Positions 1 to 6,291 of a stretch of 42,072 nt of DNA are shown piece by piece. The first letter of the stretch is position 1. Each line of letters begins with the position of its first letter. Source of the DNA: a virus; IMG/VR virus record IMGVR_UViG_3300012039_000017, positions 1 to 42,072 of that record; one strand, given 5' to 3'. The position numbers and the translations under genes are program-made. Under the pieces are notes generated by a model. It searched no databases, was not told the origin of the DNA, and worked only from the letters and a program-made list of their open reading frames with translations.

Positions 1-331
1 TGTATTCAACGAACATATGGGTATCGAGTGAAGTTGTGGAGCCGGTAAGGTTGAAAGCTTTATCTTTTATGTAAACCGTTCGAGGCAGGAACAGAAGCTT
101 TAAAGCCTGGTGGATAGTGTCGTCATCTTGGCCGGTATGCTCGGCAATCGTCTTCACAACAACACCCCAGTAATACCTGTTCTGATTATTCGTCCGTGAG
201 TGCGTCACCTTTTCAACCGTGACTTCAACGCGCTTTTCGTTGGGGAAAGAGGCAAGGTACTGTTTCCACTGCTCGGCTTTATCAAGAAACAATTTGCCGT
301 TGCGGACTGTTGCTTGAAATACAGACGTCAT
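1..331 (-). CDS. NinB-like recombination protein, N-terminal part (continues at window end)
   Basis: Reads leftward from an ATG at 331 and runs off base 1 in frame; the remainder is at 41990-42072. Merging the 9-base terminal overlap gives a 134-residue protein. It contains RTNNQNRYYWGVV (about residues 46-58), then LTGSTTSLDT and a FVEYTEKCRLWANEFLG segment ending in LQIPLPGEVTV. This layout (NQNxYYWG, 'GSTxxLxT', 'EYxEKxRxWA') is familiar from small phage recombination proteins grouped with NinB/ORF-type mediators; the exact family is from memory. Its ATG overlaps the stop of the upstream gene (ATGA), so the two are probably translationally coupled. AATTAACGCAA lies 10-20 bases upstream instead of a Shine-Dalgarno site. 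Confidence 0.7.
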   Translation of the reverse strand, partial: MTSVFQATVRNGKLFLDKAEQWKQYLASFPNEKRVEVTVEKVTHSRTNNQNRYYWGVVVKTIAEHTGQDDDTIHQALKLLFLPRTVYIKDKAFNLTGSTTSLDTHMFVEY

Positions 332-744
332 TCTCGTTGCGTTAATTCTTTAACTGCCAACCAAAACGGCTTGGAGTTGTCCTTACAATCTTTCCACCCC
401 AGCAACATCCCTCGATTGTTTGCTTGGTCGCCTCCTATAACATGCCGATATTTGTAAACCCCATGGTCAAAGGCCTCATACATCTGACGAAGCCTATCGG
501 TATCAAACACGTCTATGAACAGCCGGCCATAAGCGATTTTGTGAGCCTTGGTGTTGTTCAAAGTCTTTTCCTCCACAAAGAGGTTGCCCGTAATGGCAGA
601 TAGCCAGTCCATTTTGATTTCCCATAAAAGAGGGTTGTGAGGTTGGCCGGTGTAAATATCAAAGTCTTCTCGACGTGGGTCTTCTGTTTCTGAGAATTGG
701 TTAAAGCCGAAAGGGATTTGGCGGTTATGGAAGTGGTCGGCCAT
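328..744 (-). CDS. Possible PD-(D/E)XK nuclease, 138 aa
   Basis: Residues 27-70 carry an acidic-strand arrangement, DFDIYTG...LLWEIKMDW...TGNLFVEEKT, resembling the D...(D/E)xK core of phage PD-(D/E)XK nucleases, with a glutamate (FVE) in the following strand. The gene is coupled by ATGA overlap to the NinB-like gene, which fits a recombination role. The reading frame stays open for 21 sensible codons upstream of the ATG (TTFFEDRDQRGKPLELL) with no ATG, GTG or TTG, so the true N-terminus may be longer or the start may be disrupted. Function is inferred from motif and context only. Confidence 0.6.
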   Translation of the reverse strand: MADHFHNRQIPFGFNQFSETEDPRREDFDIYTGQPHNPLLWEIKMDWLSAITGNLFVEEKTLNNTKAHKIAYGRLFIDVFDTDRLRQMYEAFDHGVYKYRHVIGGDQANNRGMLLGWKDCKDNSKPFWLAVKELTQRE

Positions 745-808
745 TAAAAGCTCTAATGGCTTGCCGCGCTGGTCGCGGTCTTCAAAGAATGTGGTCGTAT
801 GGGTGGGG

Positions 809-828
809 TTAAGTTATCTCTAACTTAA
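809..828. promoter_or_regulatory. Operator-like inverted repeat TTAAGTTA-TCTC-TAACTTAA
   Basis: Perfect 8-base arms separated by 4 bases, 65 bases upstream of the leftward gene starting at 744 and just downstream of the membrane-protein gene. Dyads of this size are typical of dimeric regulator sites. No second copy was seen. Binding by a phage regulator is inference. Confidence 0.4.
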
Positions 829-851
829 TTATTGCAAATCTACAGAGGGCG

Positions 852-1439
852 TCAATCCTGCGGTTTTGTTGGGGATTTGGGTATAGGCACAATTTTATCC
901 ACAGTTAAACCTGGATATTTTCTAAGCAATTTCTTCTGGTAAGCATGAATCTCCGCTCGCCTCTTGTTGCGCCCATTAATAGTAACCACTTTTACCGCAT
1001 CGAGAATTATCGCAATCTGAAATAAAAACAAAATACCGAAGCCAACCTCGTTAATAAGAGTGATAACAATCACAAATCTGAGAGACCATGAAGGAAAATG
1101 AGAAAGGCTGAAAGCACCAGGCGAAGCTGTGCTTAGCCAAGATGCAAACGGTAACCAAGCAGCGGCCACAACACTCATGAAAAGAATTACGACAGCGGTA
1201 AGTAAGTAACACACCCAGATGGCCAAGTCACCCAGCGCATCCACAGGGTGTGCATCGTAAGCATCAATATCCTTTAGCCGTTTCTCATATCGTAGCAAAC
1301 GGAAATATGCGCGTCGTTTTGCAGTCCCAGCCCACCACAACTGAACTTTCGGCGTAATGATGTTTGCGAACACAGAAATCGGAACGGCGAGAACAAAAGC
1401 AACAATCCCAACCCAGGCTACGAACGTATTGAAATCCAT
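852..1439 (-). CDS. Membrane protein, three predicted helices, 195 aa
   Basis: Translation from the ATG at 1439 (MDFNTFVAWVG...) gives three hydrophobic segments at about residues 5-28, 66-95 and 122-152, separated by a basic cytoplasmic-type loop (KRRAYFRLLRYEKRLK) and followed by a basic C-terminal tail. The frame is open upstream to 1742, but that extension is antisense to the 1505-1783 gene and lacks the same composition, so the internal ATG is preferred. TATAGT lies at 1449-1454, only 9 bases before the ATG, so the message may have almost no leader. A perfect DnaA-box sequence lies inside the 3' end (895-903). Function unknown. Confidence 0.6.
   Translation of the reverse strand: MDFNTFVAWVGIVAFVLAVPISVFANIITPKVQLWWAGTAKRRAYFRLLRYEKRLKDIDAYDAHPVDALGDLAIWVCYLLTAVVILFMSVVAAAWLPFASWLSTASPGAFSLSHFPSWSLRFVIVITLINEVGFGILFLFQIAIILDAVKVVTINGRNKRRAEIHAYQKKLLRKYPGLTVDKIVPIPKSPTKPQD
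895..903 (+). promoter_or_regulatory. DnaA-box sequence TTATCCACA
   Basis: Exact match to the bacterial DnaA-box consensus, lying within the C-terminal codons of the membrane-protein gene. One of four exact matches in the window; roughly 0.3 are expected by chance in 42 kb over both strands. Whether DnaA binds here is unknown. Confidence 0.3.
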
Positions 1440-1489
1440 GCGGCGGACACTATACAACCGGTCGAGATGGGATAGGAAGGGTTTCAGGG

Positions 1490-1498
1490 TGATATAAT
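1490..1498 (+). promoter_or_regulatory. Extended -10 promoter, predicted leaderless
   Basis: TGATATAAT is a perfect extended -10 element (TGn-TATAAT). Its hexamer ends 6 bases before the ATG at 1505, so transcription would begin at or next to the start codon and give a leaderless message. No -35 match is seen, as is common for extended -10 promoters. Confidence 0.5.
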
Positions 1499-1504
1499 TC
1501 GCGG

Positions 1505-1783
1505 ATGGCACATGAAATTGAAGTTCGATACAACGAGGATGAGCTGAAGGCCGAGATGGCCTGTCCGCTCTGCAAAAAAGACTGGGTGTTCCCATTCTCT
1601 GCCAGACAAATATTCGGCAAACCGTATCCCACGCCCGAAACAATTGTGAATCTTCATCTTTATGGAGCCGGCAAATCGGGAGTGTGTGACGGATTTGACT
1701 ACGGAAACCTTCTACCAAAAATCGAACGTCTGGAAGATACAACCGTCCGATTAGAGTTCGAACCAGTCAAGCCACTCGTATAA
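1505..1783 (+). CDS. Small CxxC zinc-site protein, 92 aa
   Basis: Acidic N-terminus followed by CPLCKKDWVFPF at residues 20-31, a one-knuckle CxxC site, and a single further Cys (VCDGFDYG) near residue 60. No family recognised. The gene is divergent from the membrane-protein gene; a perfect extended -10 sits 6 bases upstream of its ATG and there is no Shine-Dalgarno sequence. The reverse strand is open over the same bases but reads as Ser/Arg/Pro-rich shadow sequence, so this strand is preferred. Confidence 0.6.
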   Translation: MAHEIEVRYNEDELKAEMACPLCKKDWVFPFSARQIFGKPYPTPETIVNLHLYGAGKSGVCDGFDYGNLLPKIERLEDTTVRLEFEPVKPLV

Positions 1784-2192
1784 GGGTACTAAATAGAAGT
1801 GTAAGCGGTTGCGTTCCGCCGTTTGGAATACAGGGCACAGGGGGCAGGGGTACCCTTCCTCCCTCTCCCCGCCCGAAGCAAGTGTAGGGGCGGCAGGTGC
1901 CCGCAACAGCGAGTCCTTGTCACTTATCCACTATTCCTTGTTTCTAAACGCCGCTTGAATTTTCAAAACGGCGCTTGCTTACGGTATGGGTATGAGGTTA
2001 TCGGGCTCCATTCCTTCTGGCTTCTCGCCACCGTTAATGGAGCAACGGCTTTGTGAAAACACAAAACGCCACCTTAAAGGTCAATGCCTTAAAAGCAGCG
2101 TTCTGTATTCTGAAACATTCTAAATTGTTGAACGATTGTCATTGTAGTGGGGTTAGTTAAGCCGTCCTTCATTCCCTGGGGGCGGCTTTTTA
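1784..2192 (+). ncRNA. Gene-free stretch; candidate structured RNA ending in a terminator
   Basis: No convincing protein is encoded on either strand. The rightward strand holds several hairpins: a nested one around 1950-1980 (CGCCG outside TTGAA/TTCAA, closing with CGGCG), CCGTT/AACGG near 2032-2048, TTGTG-aaaa-CACAA near 2050-2065, and G-rich/C-rich arms near 1840-1875. It ends at the intrinsic terminator at 2160-2191. It may be a 3' untranslated region of the 1505 gene or a separate small RNA. No RNA family recognised. Confidence 0.3.
2160..2191 (+). terminator. Intrinsic terminator
   Basis: AGCCGTCC pairs with GGGCGGCT (with G-U pairs), with an 8-base loop followed by TTTTTATTT. It would end rightward transcription from the 1490 promoter. 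Confidence 0.65.
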
Positions 2193-2339
2193 TTTATCGA
2201 GTATTGTAGCGGCGAGAAACTTAGCTAAAGCTAAAGCTTCTTCTCGTGAGAATTGGATATTGCCGTCCTTATCGGGTTTTCTTGCGTTCTTCTTTAATAT
2301 CCTAACTGCTTTAATAAAATCTTTTTGAATATCTTCCAT
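2190..2339 (-). CDS. Small helical protein, 49 aa
   Basis: ATG at 2339 reads MEDIQKDFIKAVRILKKNAR, then a D-rich turn (KPDKDGNIQFSREEALALAKFLAATILDK). The DKDGNI...SREEA stretch resembles a single EF-hand-like loop but is too short for a firm claim. Amino-acid composition is clearly protein-like for such a short frame. No Shine-Dalgarno site is evident. It lies just downstream of the tRNA-like element and its stop codon abuts the opposing terminator. Function unknown. Confidence 0.5.
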   Translation of the reverse strand: MEDIQKDFIKAVRILKKNARKPDKDGNIQFSREEALALAKFLAATILDK

Positions 2340-2396
2340 AAGAAATGTCAGCCCACGCACTTACGTGCAGGCAATAGACAGGTTGGTTATTTATTT

Positions 2397-2479
2397 AGAG
2401 CTGGTGGTAGAGAATTACACCCTACGTCCTCTGTCTCCGTTATGGGCCACCAGTGCTCTTAGTGAGCTACACCAGCTCT
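2397..2479 (-). tRNA. tRNA-like element, anticodon loop with CAT, degenerate
   Basis: The 5' and 3' ends form a perfect 10-bp stem (AGAGCTGGTG/CACCAGCTCT). TAGCTCACTAAGAGCAC looks exactly like a D-arm, and GTAGGG-TGTAATT-CTCTAC forms a T-arm-like hairpin with a 7-base loop. In between, CCCATAA could be an anticodon loop (CAT) but its stem is not normally paired, and C replaces U33. It is therefore a diverged or defective tRNA, or a tRNA mimic, directly downstream of the HNH gene. Confidence 0.4.
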
Positions 2480-2501
2480 AAAGAAACAAAAACTTTCTTT
2501 A

Positions 2502-3026
2502 CTAACTTAGGTGAGAGCCGCCGACAATCTCAGTACCTTTAAAATTACAAGCTTCATTTTCTTCAAACTCATCTCGAATTTCCAATTCACGAGCTAGAGC
2601 AGCTAGAGCAGCCCATCGTGCGACTGGAAAACCATAAGTATTTCTGCCGTTCAAGTTATACATTATTGTCGAATAAGTTGGATTTTTAAATGTGTGCACA
2701 CCTCTATAAAGAGTGCTATTCGTTTTGTGATAATTTTTCCTGTGGAGTGCGTTAAATTTTCTGCTTACTATTCGAAGATTTTGTTTTCTATTATCCAATG
2801 TATTGTGATTTATATGGTCAATCTGTATTCCTGTGTTTCTTTTAGGAGTCGTTTTAATTAGTAAGACCAAGTGGTGCATAAATACTCTCGCAGCAGAACA
2901 GTAAGCGTACTGGTTCTTTAAATTGCCAATTAGATTCCAGTGTAAACTAGAAAGCCATTCAAAATCGTTATCGTCAACTAAAGCAAATTGTGTTGTTGTT
3001 TTATATTTAATAAGAAGTTGTTTCAT
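2502..3026 (-). CDS. HNH homing endonuclease with AP2-like DNA-binding region, 174 aa
   Basis: An N-terminal 'FALVDDNDFEWLSSLHWNL' region and HHLVLL motif lead into QIDHINHNTLDNRKQNLRIV at about residues 68-87, the HNH core. YRGVHTF and a degenerate AP2-like repeat (ARWAALAALARELEIRDEFEENEACNF) follow. This domain order is that of free-standing HNH homing endonucleases of phages. The gene is visibly more AT-rich than its neighbours, a sign of separate acquisition. It is preceded by its own promoter and by an attenuator-like terminator that ends 15 bases before the ATG. No Shine-Dalgarno site is visible. Confidence 0.85.
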   Translation of the reverse strand: MKQLLIKYKTTTQFALVDDNDFEWLSSLHWNLIGNLKNQYAYCSAARVFMHHLVLLIKTTPKRNTGIQIDHINHNTLDNRKQNLRIVSRKFNALHRKNYHKTNSTLYRGVHTFKNPTYSTIMYNLNGRNTYGFPVARWAALAALARELEIRDEFEENEACNFKGTEIVGGSHLS

Positions 3027-3041
3027 TGAAAGAAATAAAAA

Positions 3042-3096
3042 ACCGCTTTACGAGTGGGGCGAACTTGGGGTTCGAAAACCCCGCTCATAAAACGGT
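3042..3096 (-). terminator. Intrinsic terminator/attenuator in the HNH leader
   Basis: On the leftward strand, arms ACCG...GAGCGGGG and CCCCACTC...CGGT form an approximately 18-bp imperfect stem followed by TTTTTTATTT, then the HNH start codon. The loop contains CGAAC/GTTCG and the sequence ACCCCAAGTT. An upstream leader segment, AACTTGGGGT (reverse complement of 3102-3111), is complementary over 10 bases to that loop, so an alternative pairing could disturb the terminator. Confidence 0.55.
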
Positions 3097-3160
3097 ATTT
3101 CACCCCAAGTTTGGCAATAAACTTTATCTTCAGGCTAGCTACTGTGCTTATTGCTTTGTA

Positions 3161-3189
3161 ATTATTACAAGTAATTAAATAGTCGTCAA
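3161..3189 (-). promoter_or_regulatory. Sigma-70-type promoter for the HNH leader
   Basis: Leftward TTGACG (3184-3189), 17-base spacer, AATAAT (3161-3166). Predicted start near 3154, giving a leader of about 128 bases that begins with GCAATAA/TTATTGC arms (3148-3154 and 3114-3120). Confidence 0.5.
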
Positions 3190-3196
3190 GTCTACC

Positions 3197-3205
3197 TGTG
3201 GATAA
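3197..3205 (-). promoter_or_regulatory. DnaA-box sequence in the intergenic region
   Basis: TGTGGATAA is the exact reverse complement of TTATCCACA. It lies between the divergent HNH and ssDNA-binding-protein genes, inside ACCTGT/ACAGGT arms (about 3194-3219) that precede a T-rich stretch. Confidence 0.35.
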
Positions 3206-3289
3206 CCTATTCGACAGGTTTTATTAAAGGAGTAAAATTATAGTATCAATATTAAAGACCCGAATTATTGGGTCAAGAAAGTGAGCTAT

Positions 3290-3901
3290 ATGTTTCTACC
3301 AGAAAACTATAGGGAAATCCCTGCCAGTATTGGGGATTACATGAGAATGGAAGACGGAGCTAATAATATCCGTATTCTTTCTTCTGCAATTGTCGGTTAT
3401 GAATACTGGAACACCGAAAATAAGCCAGTGAGAAACCGAACACCTTGGGAAACACTTCCAGGCGATATCCGTATCGAAAAAAACGGTTCTATTTCTAAAA
3501 TTAAACATTTCTGGGCGTTTGTAGTCTGGAATTACGAAAAGAGCAAAATACAGATTCTCCAAGTAACCCAAAAAACAATCATGGAGGGTATTAAATCTTT
3601 AATAGACAACCCAAAGTGGGGCGACCCAAAGACCTTTGATATCACAATTACCAAAATGGGAGAGGGTTTAGAGACGAGCTATAGTGTAATGCCTAATCCG
3701 CATTCAGCTGTTGAAGATACCGTTACAGCTGAATTTAGAAAAAAGACTGTTAATCTTGAAGCTCTGTATGAGGGCAAAGACCCTTTCGTAAATACCGCAA
3801 CCCCGGCGGAAATTGTCGCCAAAGCCAGTGGTGGAAAATTCAGCCCGCAGAAACCTTTAAGCACCGAAGATGATAGAAAAATGGAAGAAACAAGATACTA
3901 G
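3290..3901 (+). CDS. Probable single-stranded DNA-binding protein, about 203 aa
   Basis: The order FRILSSAIVGYEYWNT-like (NNIRILSSAIVGYEYW), KHFWAFVVWNY, QILQVTQKTIMEGIKSL, NPKWGDPKTFDITITK and LETSYSVMPNPHS matches, from memory, a phage family annotated as ssDNA-binding (gp32-like/OB-fold) proteins. The C-terminus is low-complexity and ends EDDRKMEETRY; acidic residues near it are usual in such proteins. ATG at 3290 is chosen because AGTGAG sits 5 bases upstream; a GTG at 3281 would add three residues. First gene of a rightward three-gene operon. It would coat single strands during recombination or plasmid-like replication. Confidence 0.6.
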   Translation: MFLPENYREIPASIGDYMRMEDGANNIRILSSAIVGYEYWNTENKPVRNRTPWETLPGDIRIEKNGSISKIKHFWAFVVWNYEKSKIQILQVTQKTIMEGIKSLIDNPKWGDPKTFDITITKMGEGLETSYSVMPNPHSAVEDTVTAEFRKKTVNLEALYEGKDPFVNTATPAEIVAKASGGKFSPQKPLSTEDDRKMEETRY

Positions 3902-3914
3902 AAGCGAAATTAGT

Positions 3915-4118
3915 ATGTCAGTAGAAGACATCTACATTAAACCCCTTGAGCAAATTCTGGTAGAGGGGAAAATCTCCATCTACTACCAGCCGAATTTCAA
4001 TGCTGAAACGGGTGAAAAAGAACCCTATTGGGGTTGTTACTCCCTAAAAAAGTTAAGTGTGAACGGGCGGGGGGCTACTCCAAAAGAAGCTGTGGTAGAC
4101 TTATATAAAAAACTCTAA
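3915..4118 (+). CDS. Small protein, 67 aa, function unknown
   Basis: Reads MSVEDIYIKPLEQILVEG, then YYQPNFNAETGEKEPYWGCYSLKKLSVNGRGATPKEAVVDLYKKL. A short beta-rich middle followed by an alpha-helical C-terminus is suggested. The ATG at 3915 follows the upstream stop by 13 bases; an earlier in-frame ATG at 3870 would overlap the upstream gene and add a basic tail that looks like shadow sequence. The next gene starts directly after its stop codon. Confidence 0.6.
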   Translation: MSVEDIYIKPLEQILVEGKISIYYQPNFNAETGEKEPYWGCYSLKKLSVNGRGATPKEAVVDLYKKL

Positions 4119-4544
4119 ATGTTAGAGCCACATTACAATAAATTGGGCGAGTTTGTTGACCCGTGTATTGTATGTGGTTTTAACAGGTGTAGACGAGAGC
4201 ACGCTGATGGCTGGGTTATTCTTACGGAAGTTATGCTAAAAGCAAGAGGCAGAATTACACAAGACTATAAAGTTAAATTCAAAGAGAAATTCTGGACTGA
4301 ACCTGACCCAATGATAACCCGCCCTGAAGAAATGGGTATGGCTGAACACTGGCTCAAAGGTTTTATTAACGAAAATCTAAAAAAAGGTATGCCCCTAGAC
4401 GAAGCAACGCTAGAGGCGTACAAAAGAGTCAGAAAACTGGTCAAAAGAAATCAAGACGGCAAATCGAATATCTTAACCCCCAGAGGGTGGCAAAGAAGGG
4501 AAAAGCCCCTAGAAGAGATAAGTAAAGAGAAGTGGGGGTTCTAG
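4119..4544 (+). CDS. Zinc-knuckle protein, 141 aa, function unknown
   Basis: Begins immediately after the preceding stop. CIVCGFNRCRREH (about residues 16-28) gives a C-x2-C-x4-C-x3-H arrangement able to bind one zinc. The rest is highly charged and helical, with a basic C-terminus (RKLVKRNQDGKSN...RGWQRREKPLEEISKEKWGF). Co-transcription with the ssDNA-binding protein suggests a DNA-metabolism role; no family recognised. The operon ends at the bidirectional terminator 4561-4600. Confidence 0.65.
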   Translation: MLEPHYNKLGEFVDPCIVCGFNRCRREHADGWVILTEVMLKARGRITQDYKVKFKEKFWTEPDPMITRPEEMGMAEHWLKGFINENLKKGMPLDEATLEAYKRVRKLVKRNQDGKSNILTPRGWQRREKPLEEISKEKWGF

Positions 4545-4560
4545 TCAACTGGAAAGAAAT

Positions 4561-4600
4561 AACCCGCCTGAACGCATTTTTAAGCGTCTGGGCGGGTTTT
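4561..4600. terminator. Bidirectional intrinsic terminator
   Basis: AACCCGCC/GGCGGGTT outer arms with ACGC/GCGT inner arms and an A/T-rich loop lie between convergent operons. T-rich tracts follow rightward and A-rich sequence precedes, so it can stop both strands. Confidence 0.7.
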
Positions 4601-4605
4601 AAAGT

Positions 4606-4926
4606 TTACTTCTTCGTCCAGCCCTTCTCCTCCAGCTCTTTGGCTGTGAAAGCTTTCTTGTCCTTCTGGGTCTTGTGGTGTCTGCGGGAGTGGGGAGGAA
4701 CGGTAGAAAAAGGGCACAGGTCGCACTCTTTAAAGTCGGCGGTCTTCACCTTCTTCTTTTTGCCGTCTTCGGTCAAGACGTAAGCAAAGCCAAGGGCGTT
4801 GAGTTCGGTAATCCCGCCGTTAATCTTTTCCAGGAGTTCTTTTTTGGCGGTTTCCATCAGGGTTGCTTGCTGTTCCTGTAGTTTCTTAATCTGTTCTAAT
4901 ACGTTCACGGGTGCCTCCTTAGGCAT
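4606..4926 (-). CDS. Coiled-coil protein with Cys pair, 106 aa
   Basis: MPKEAPVNVLEQIKKLQEQQ opens a strong amphipathic helix (residues 8-40), followed by GGITELNALGFAYVLTEDGKKKK, a CDLC site (about residues 71-74) and a Lys-rich C-terminus. An excellent Shine-Dalgarno site (AAAGGAGG) lies 10 bases before the ATG. The helical 'ELNALGFxYxL' style is common in small phage proteins, but no function is assigned. It is the last gene of the leftward lysis-region operon. Confidence 0.7.
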   Translation of the reverse strand: MPKEAPVNVLEQIKKLQEQQATLMETAKKELLEKINGGITELNALGFAYVLTEDGKKKKVKTADFKECDLCPFSTVPPHSRRHHKTQKDKKAFTAKELEEKGWTKK

Positions 4927-4954
4927 ATTGAAATATCCTCCTTTAATAAGTCAA

Positions 4955-5113
4955 CTAATAACACCAGGAATGTCGAAATGTTTGTCCAGCCCACAATGGC
5001 AAGCCACACCCCATGCAAGCGTCGGGTTCCATTCGGCGGGCTTCTTCCATTTTCCTACGGGCGCGTCTCTTAGCCTTGAGTTTGGCTTCGCGTACTTTAT
5101 TCCGGTAGGCCAT
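4955..5113 (-). CDS. Small basic CxxC protein, 52 aa
   Basis: Starts MAYRNKVREAKLKAKRRARRK, an intensely basic helix, and ends with CMGCGLPLWAGQTFRHSWCY, a C-x2-C plus terminal Cys cluster able to bind zinc. The ATG overlaps the 3' end of the holin-like gene by 17 bases, implying coupled translation. The basic helix plus knuckle suggests nucleic-acid binding; function unknown. Confidence 0.6.
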   Translation of the reverse strand: MAYRNKVREAKLKAKRRARRKMEEARRMEPDACMGCGLPLWAGQTFRHSWCY

Positions 5114-5324
5114 CAATGGTAATGTCGTTAGGCTTCCTCATTCCAAGAGGGTTTATGTCGCCTTTTCGGTAACGTCCCCAGTAGGCCAAAGCCAAGCCTC
5201 CGAACTGTCCAACCACTTCAACTATTCGGACAAGTTCGGTGTCGGAAACGTTAAAAACGAATCCGAGTTTGTTGGCTAAAGAGCCAAGCAGGGCGATTAT
5301 CAGCCCCGCGATTGTGATACTCAT
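5097..5324 (-). CDS. Putative holin, 75 aa
   Basis: MSITIAGLIIALLGSLANKLG is a first membrane segment; a second hydrophobic stretch (VEVVGQFGGLALAYWGRYRKG) follows a short polar region. The C-terminus 'YWGRYRKGDINPLGMRKP' closely resembles small phage proteins annotated as holins. It lies 4 bases downstream of a peptidoglycan-lytic enzyme gene, the classical lysis-cassette position. It would form the membrane lesion that times lysis or releases the lytic enzyme. Confidence 0.65.
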   Translation of the reverse strand: MSITIAGLIIALLGSLANKLGFVFNVSDTELVRIVEVVGQFGGLALAYWGRYRKGDINPLGMRKPNDITIDGLPE

Positions 5325-5328
5325 ATTT

Positions 5329-5757
5329 TTATTTGTTCTCCCAACATTGTTTGGATGAAAACCAAGGGCTGGGGCCTCGGTGTTTTAAATGTCTAACAGC
5401 TGCGTTTATGTTGGCGTGTGGGTTAAAAACGGAAACGCCAGCTTTTCCTTCGGGGGTGTTCTTCCAGGTGCCTTTTAGGTATTGGTACACGCCAGAAGCG
5501 GTTGAAGTTTTATTTTTGGCATCCCATTTATACCCCGACTCGCACCTTGCAATCGCCAGGGGTAATTTAGGGTCAATCTTGTACGCTTTCGAATACGAGA
5601 TGATAAGTTCCTTTATCTCGTCTTTGGACAGAATCAACGGGCTTGGTGGTGGTGTGCTTATGGGCGTGTTGACAATGGGCGCAGGAGCACTGGCAAGGGA
5701 CGGATGCACTCCAAGTCCAAGTGGGAAGATACAAATTATTAGATAAAGTATTTTCAA
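5329..5757 (-). CDS. Secreted lytic transglycosylase (endolysin), 142 aa
   Basis: Starts at TTG with a signal peptide (MKILYLIICIFPLGLGVHPSLASA) and a Pro-rich linker. A compact transglycosylase/lysozyme-like domain follows: IARCESGYKWDAKN (catalytic Glu73), STASGVYQYLKGTW, VFNPHANINAAVRHL and PWFSSKQCW. The ES and (G)VYQ...TW motifs are those of SLT/lysozyme-fold enzymes that cleave the glycan strands of peptidoglycan. A signal peptide implies export by the host Sec system, as for SAR or secreted endolysins. No Shine-Dalgarno site is seen. Situated directly before the holin gene. Confidence 0.8.
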   Translation of the reverse strand: MKILYLIICIFPLGLGVHPSLASAPAPIVNTPISTPPPSPLILSKDEIKELIISYSKAYKIDPKLPLAIARCESGYKWDAKNKTSTASGVYQYLKGTWKNTPEGKAGVSVFNPHANINAAVRHLKHRGPSPWFSSKQCWENK

Positions 5758-5807
5758 GCATAGGTTTGTTGTCGCCCACAGTTGCCAATGTCAACAAAGT
5801 AAGGGGT

Positions 5808-5839
5808 TTTGTTTACATTTAGGGAAAGATGTAAACAAA
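5808..5839. repeat. Perfect 11-base inverted repeat
   Basis: TTTGTTTACAT and ATGTAAACAAA separated by 10 bases, in the 178-base gap between the endolysin gene and the broken HNH gene. It may act as a regulator site or a weak hairpin. Confidence 0.45.
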
Positions 5840-5864
5840 CACGGCAGTTTTCAGGCGTTAATTA

Positions 5865-5920
5865 TTCACTTGCTCCTACCGACGGTGTAGACGCTGCGCC
5901 GGTAAGAGTAAATGAGTGAA
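5865..5920. repeat. Long imperfect hairpin
   Basis: Arms TTCACT-TGCTCCTACCGACG and CGCCGGTAAGAGTAA-at-GAGTGAA pair over about 20 positions with a few G-U pairs or mismatches and a 12-base loop. Followed rightward by AAAAAAG and leftward by AATAATTAA, so it could act as a transcriptional barrier or RNA stability element upstream of the endolysin. Confidence 0.45.
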
Positions 5921-5935
5921 AAAAGATGGGGCGTT

Positions 5936-6291
5936 TTATTTGAATCGACCGTCTTTGTTGACAATGGTTTTTAAGCGATGGCAGTTGGCACAGAGCGTTT
6001 GGAGGTTCGCGGGGTTATGGTTGCTATGGTTTCCGTCTATATGGTCGACATCAAGTTGGGCAGGATGAACAGGAATAAATCCACAGAAGGCACAGTTGCT
6101 CTTCTTATACCGACGGTAAGCAAAATATGCTCCGCTTCTCCAGCTGTTGGCTGGCCTGCGACAATTGGCGCAAATTGTGCGATATCGTTTTTGACCACGA
6201 CTTTCAACAGGTTTGGTCTTACATTTTATGCAAAGAGGACGGGATATAAATTTAGATAATTAGTGGTAAAAGGTGGGGAACGTTTTACCAT
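5936..6291 (-). pseudogene. HNH endonuclease gene with a frameshift near its start
   Basis: The frame ending at 5936 encodes CIKCKTKPVE...CANCR, then CAFCGF, LDVDHIDGNHSNHNP and LQTLCANCHRLKT, a clear HNH endonuclease with flanking CxxC zinc sites. That frame has no ATG, GTG or TTG. The natural start, ATG at 6291 (MVKRSPPFTTNYLNLYP), is in another frame and the distance is not a multiple of three. One insertion or deletion around 6235-6245 would join them. It is therefore broken, or translated by recoding, or a sequencing error. Confidence 0.65.

Noticed and set aside
1440-1742. Upstream extension of the 852-1439 membrane protein to a start at 1742
   Set aside because: The extra 101 residues are antisense to the 1505-1783 gene, Cys/Arg/Pro-rich and unlike the rest; a good ATG lies at 1439.
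4532-4783. Rightward 83-residue frame across the terminator
   Set aside because: It runs through the bidirectional terminator and antisense to a gene with an excellent ribosome site (4606-4926).
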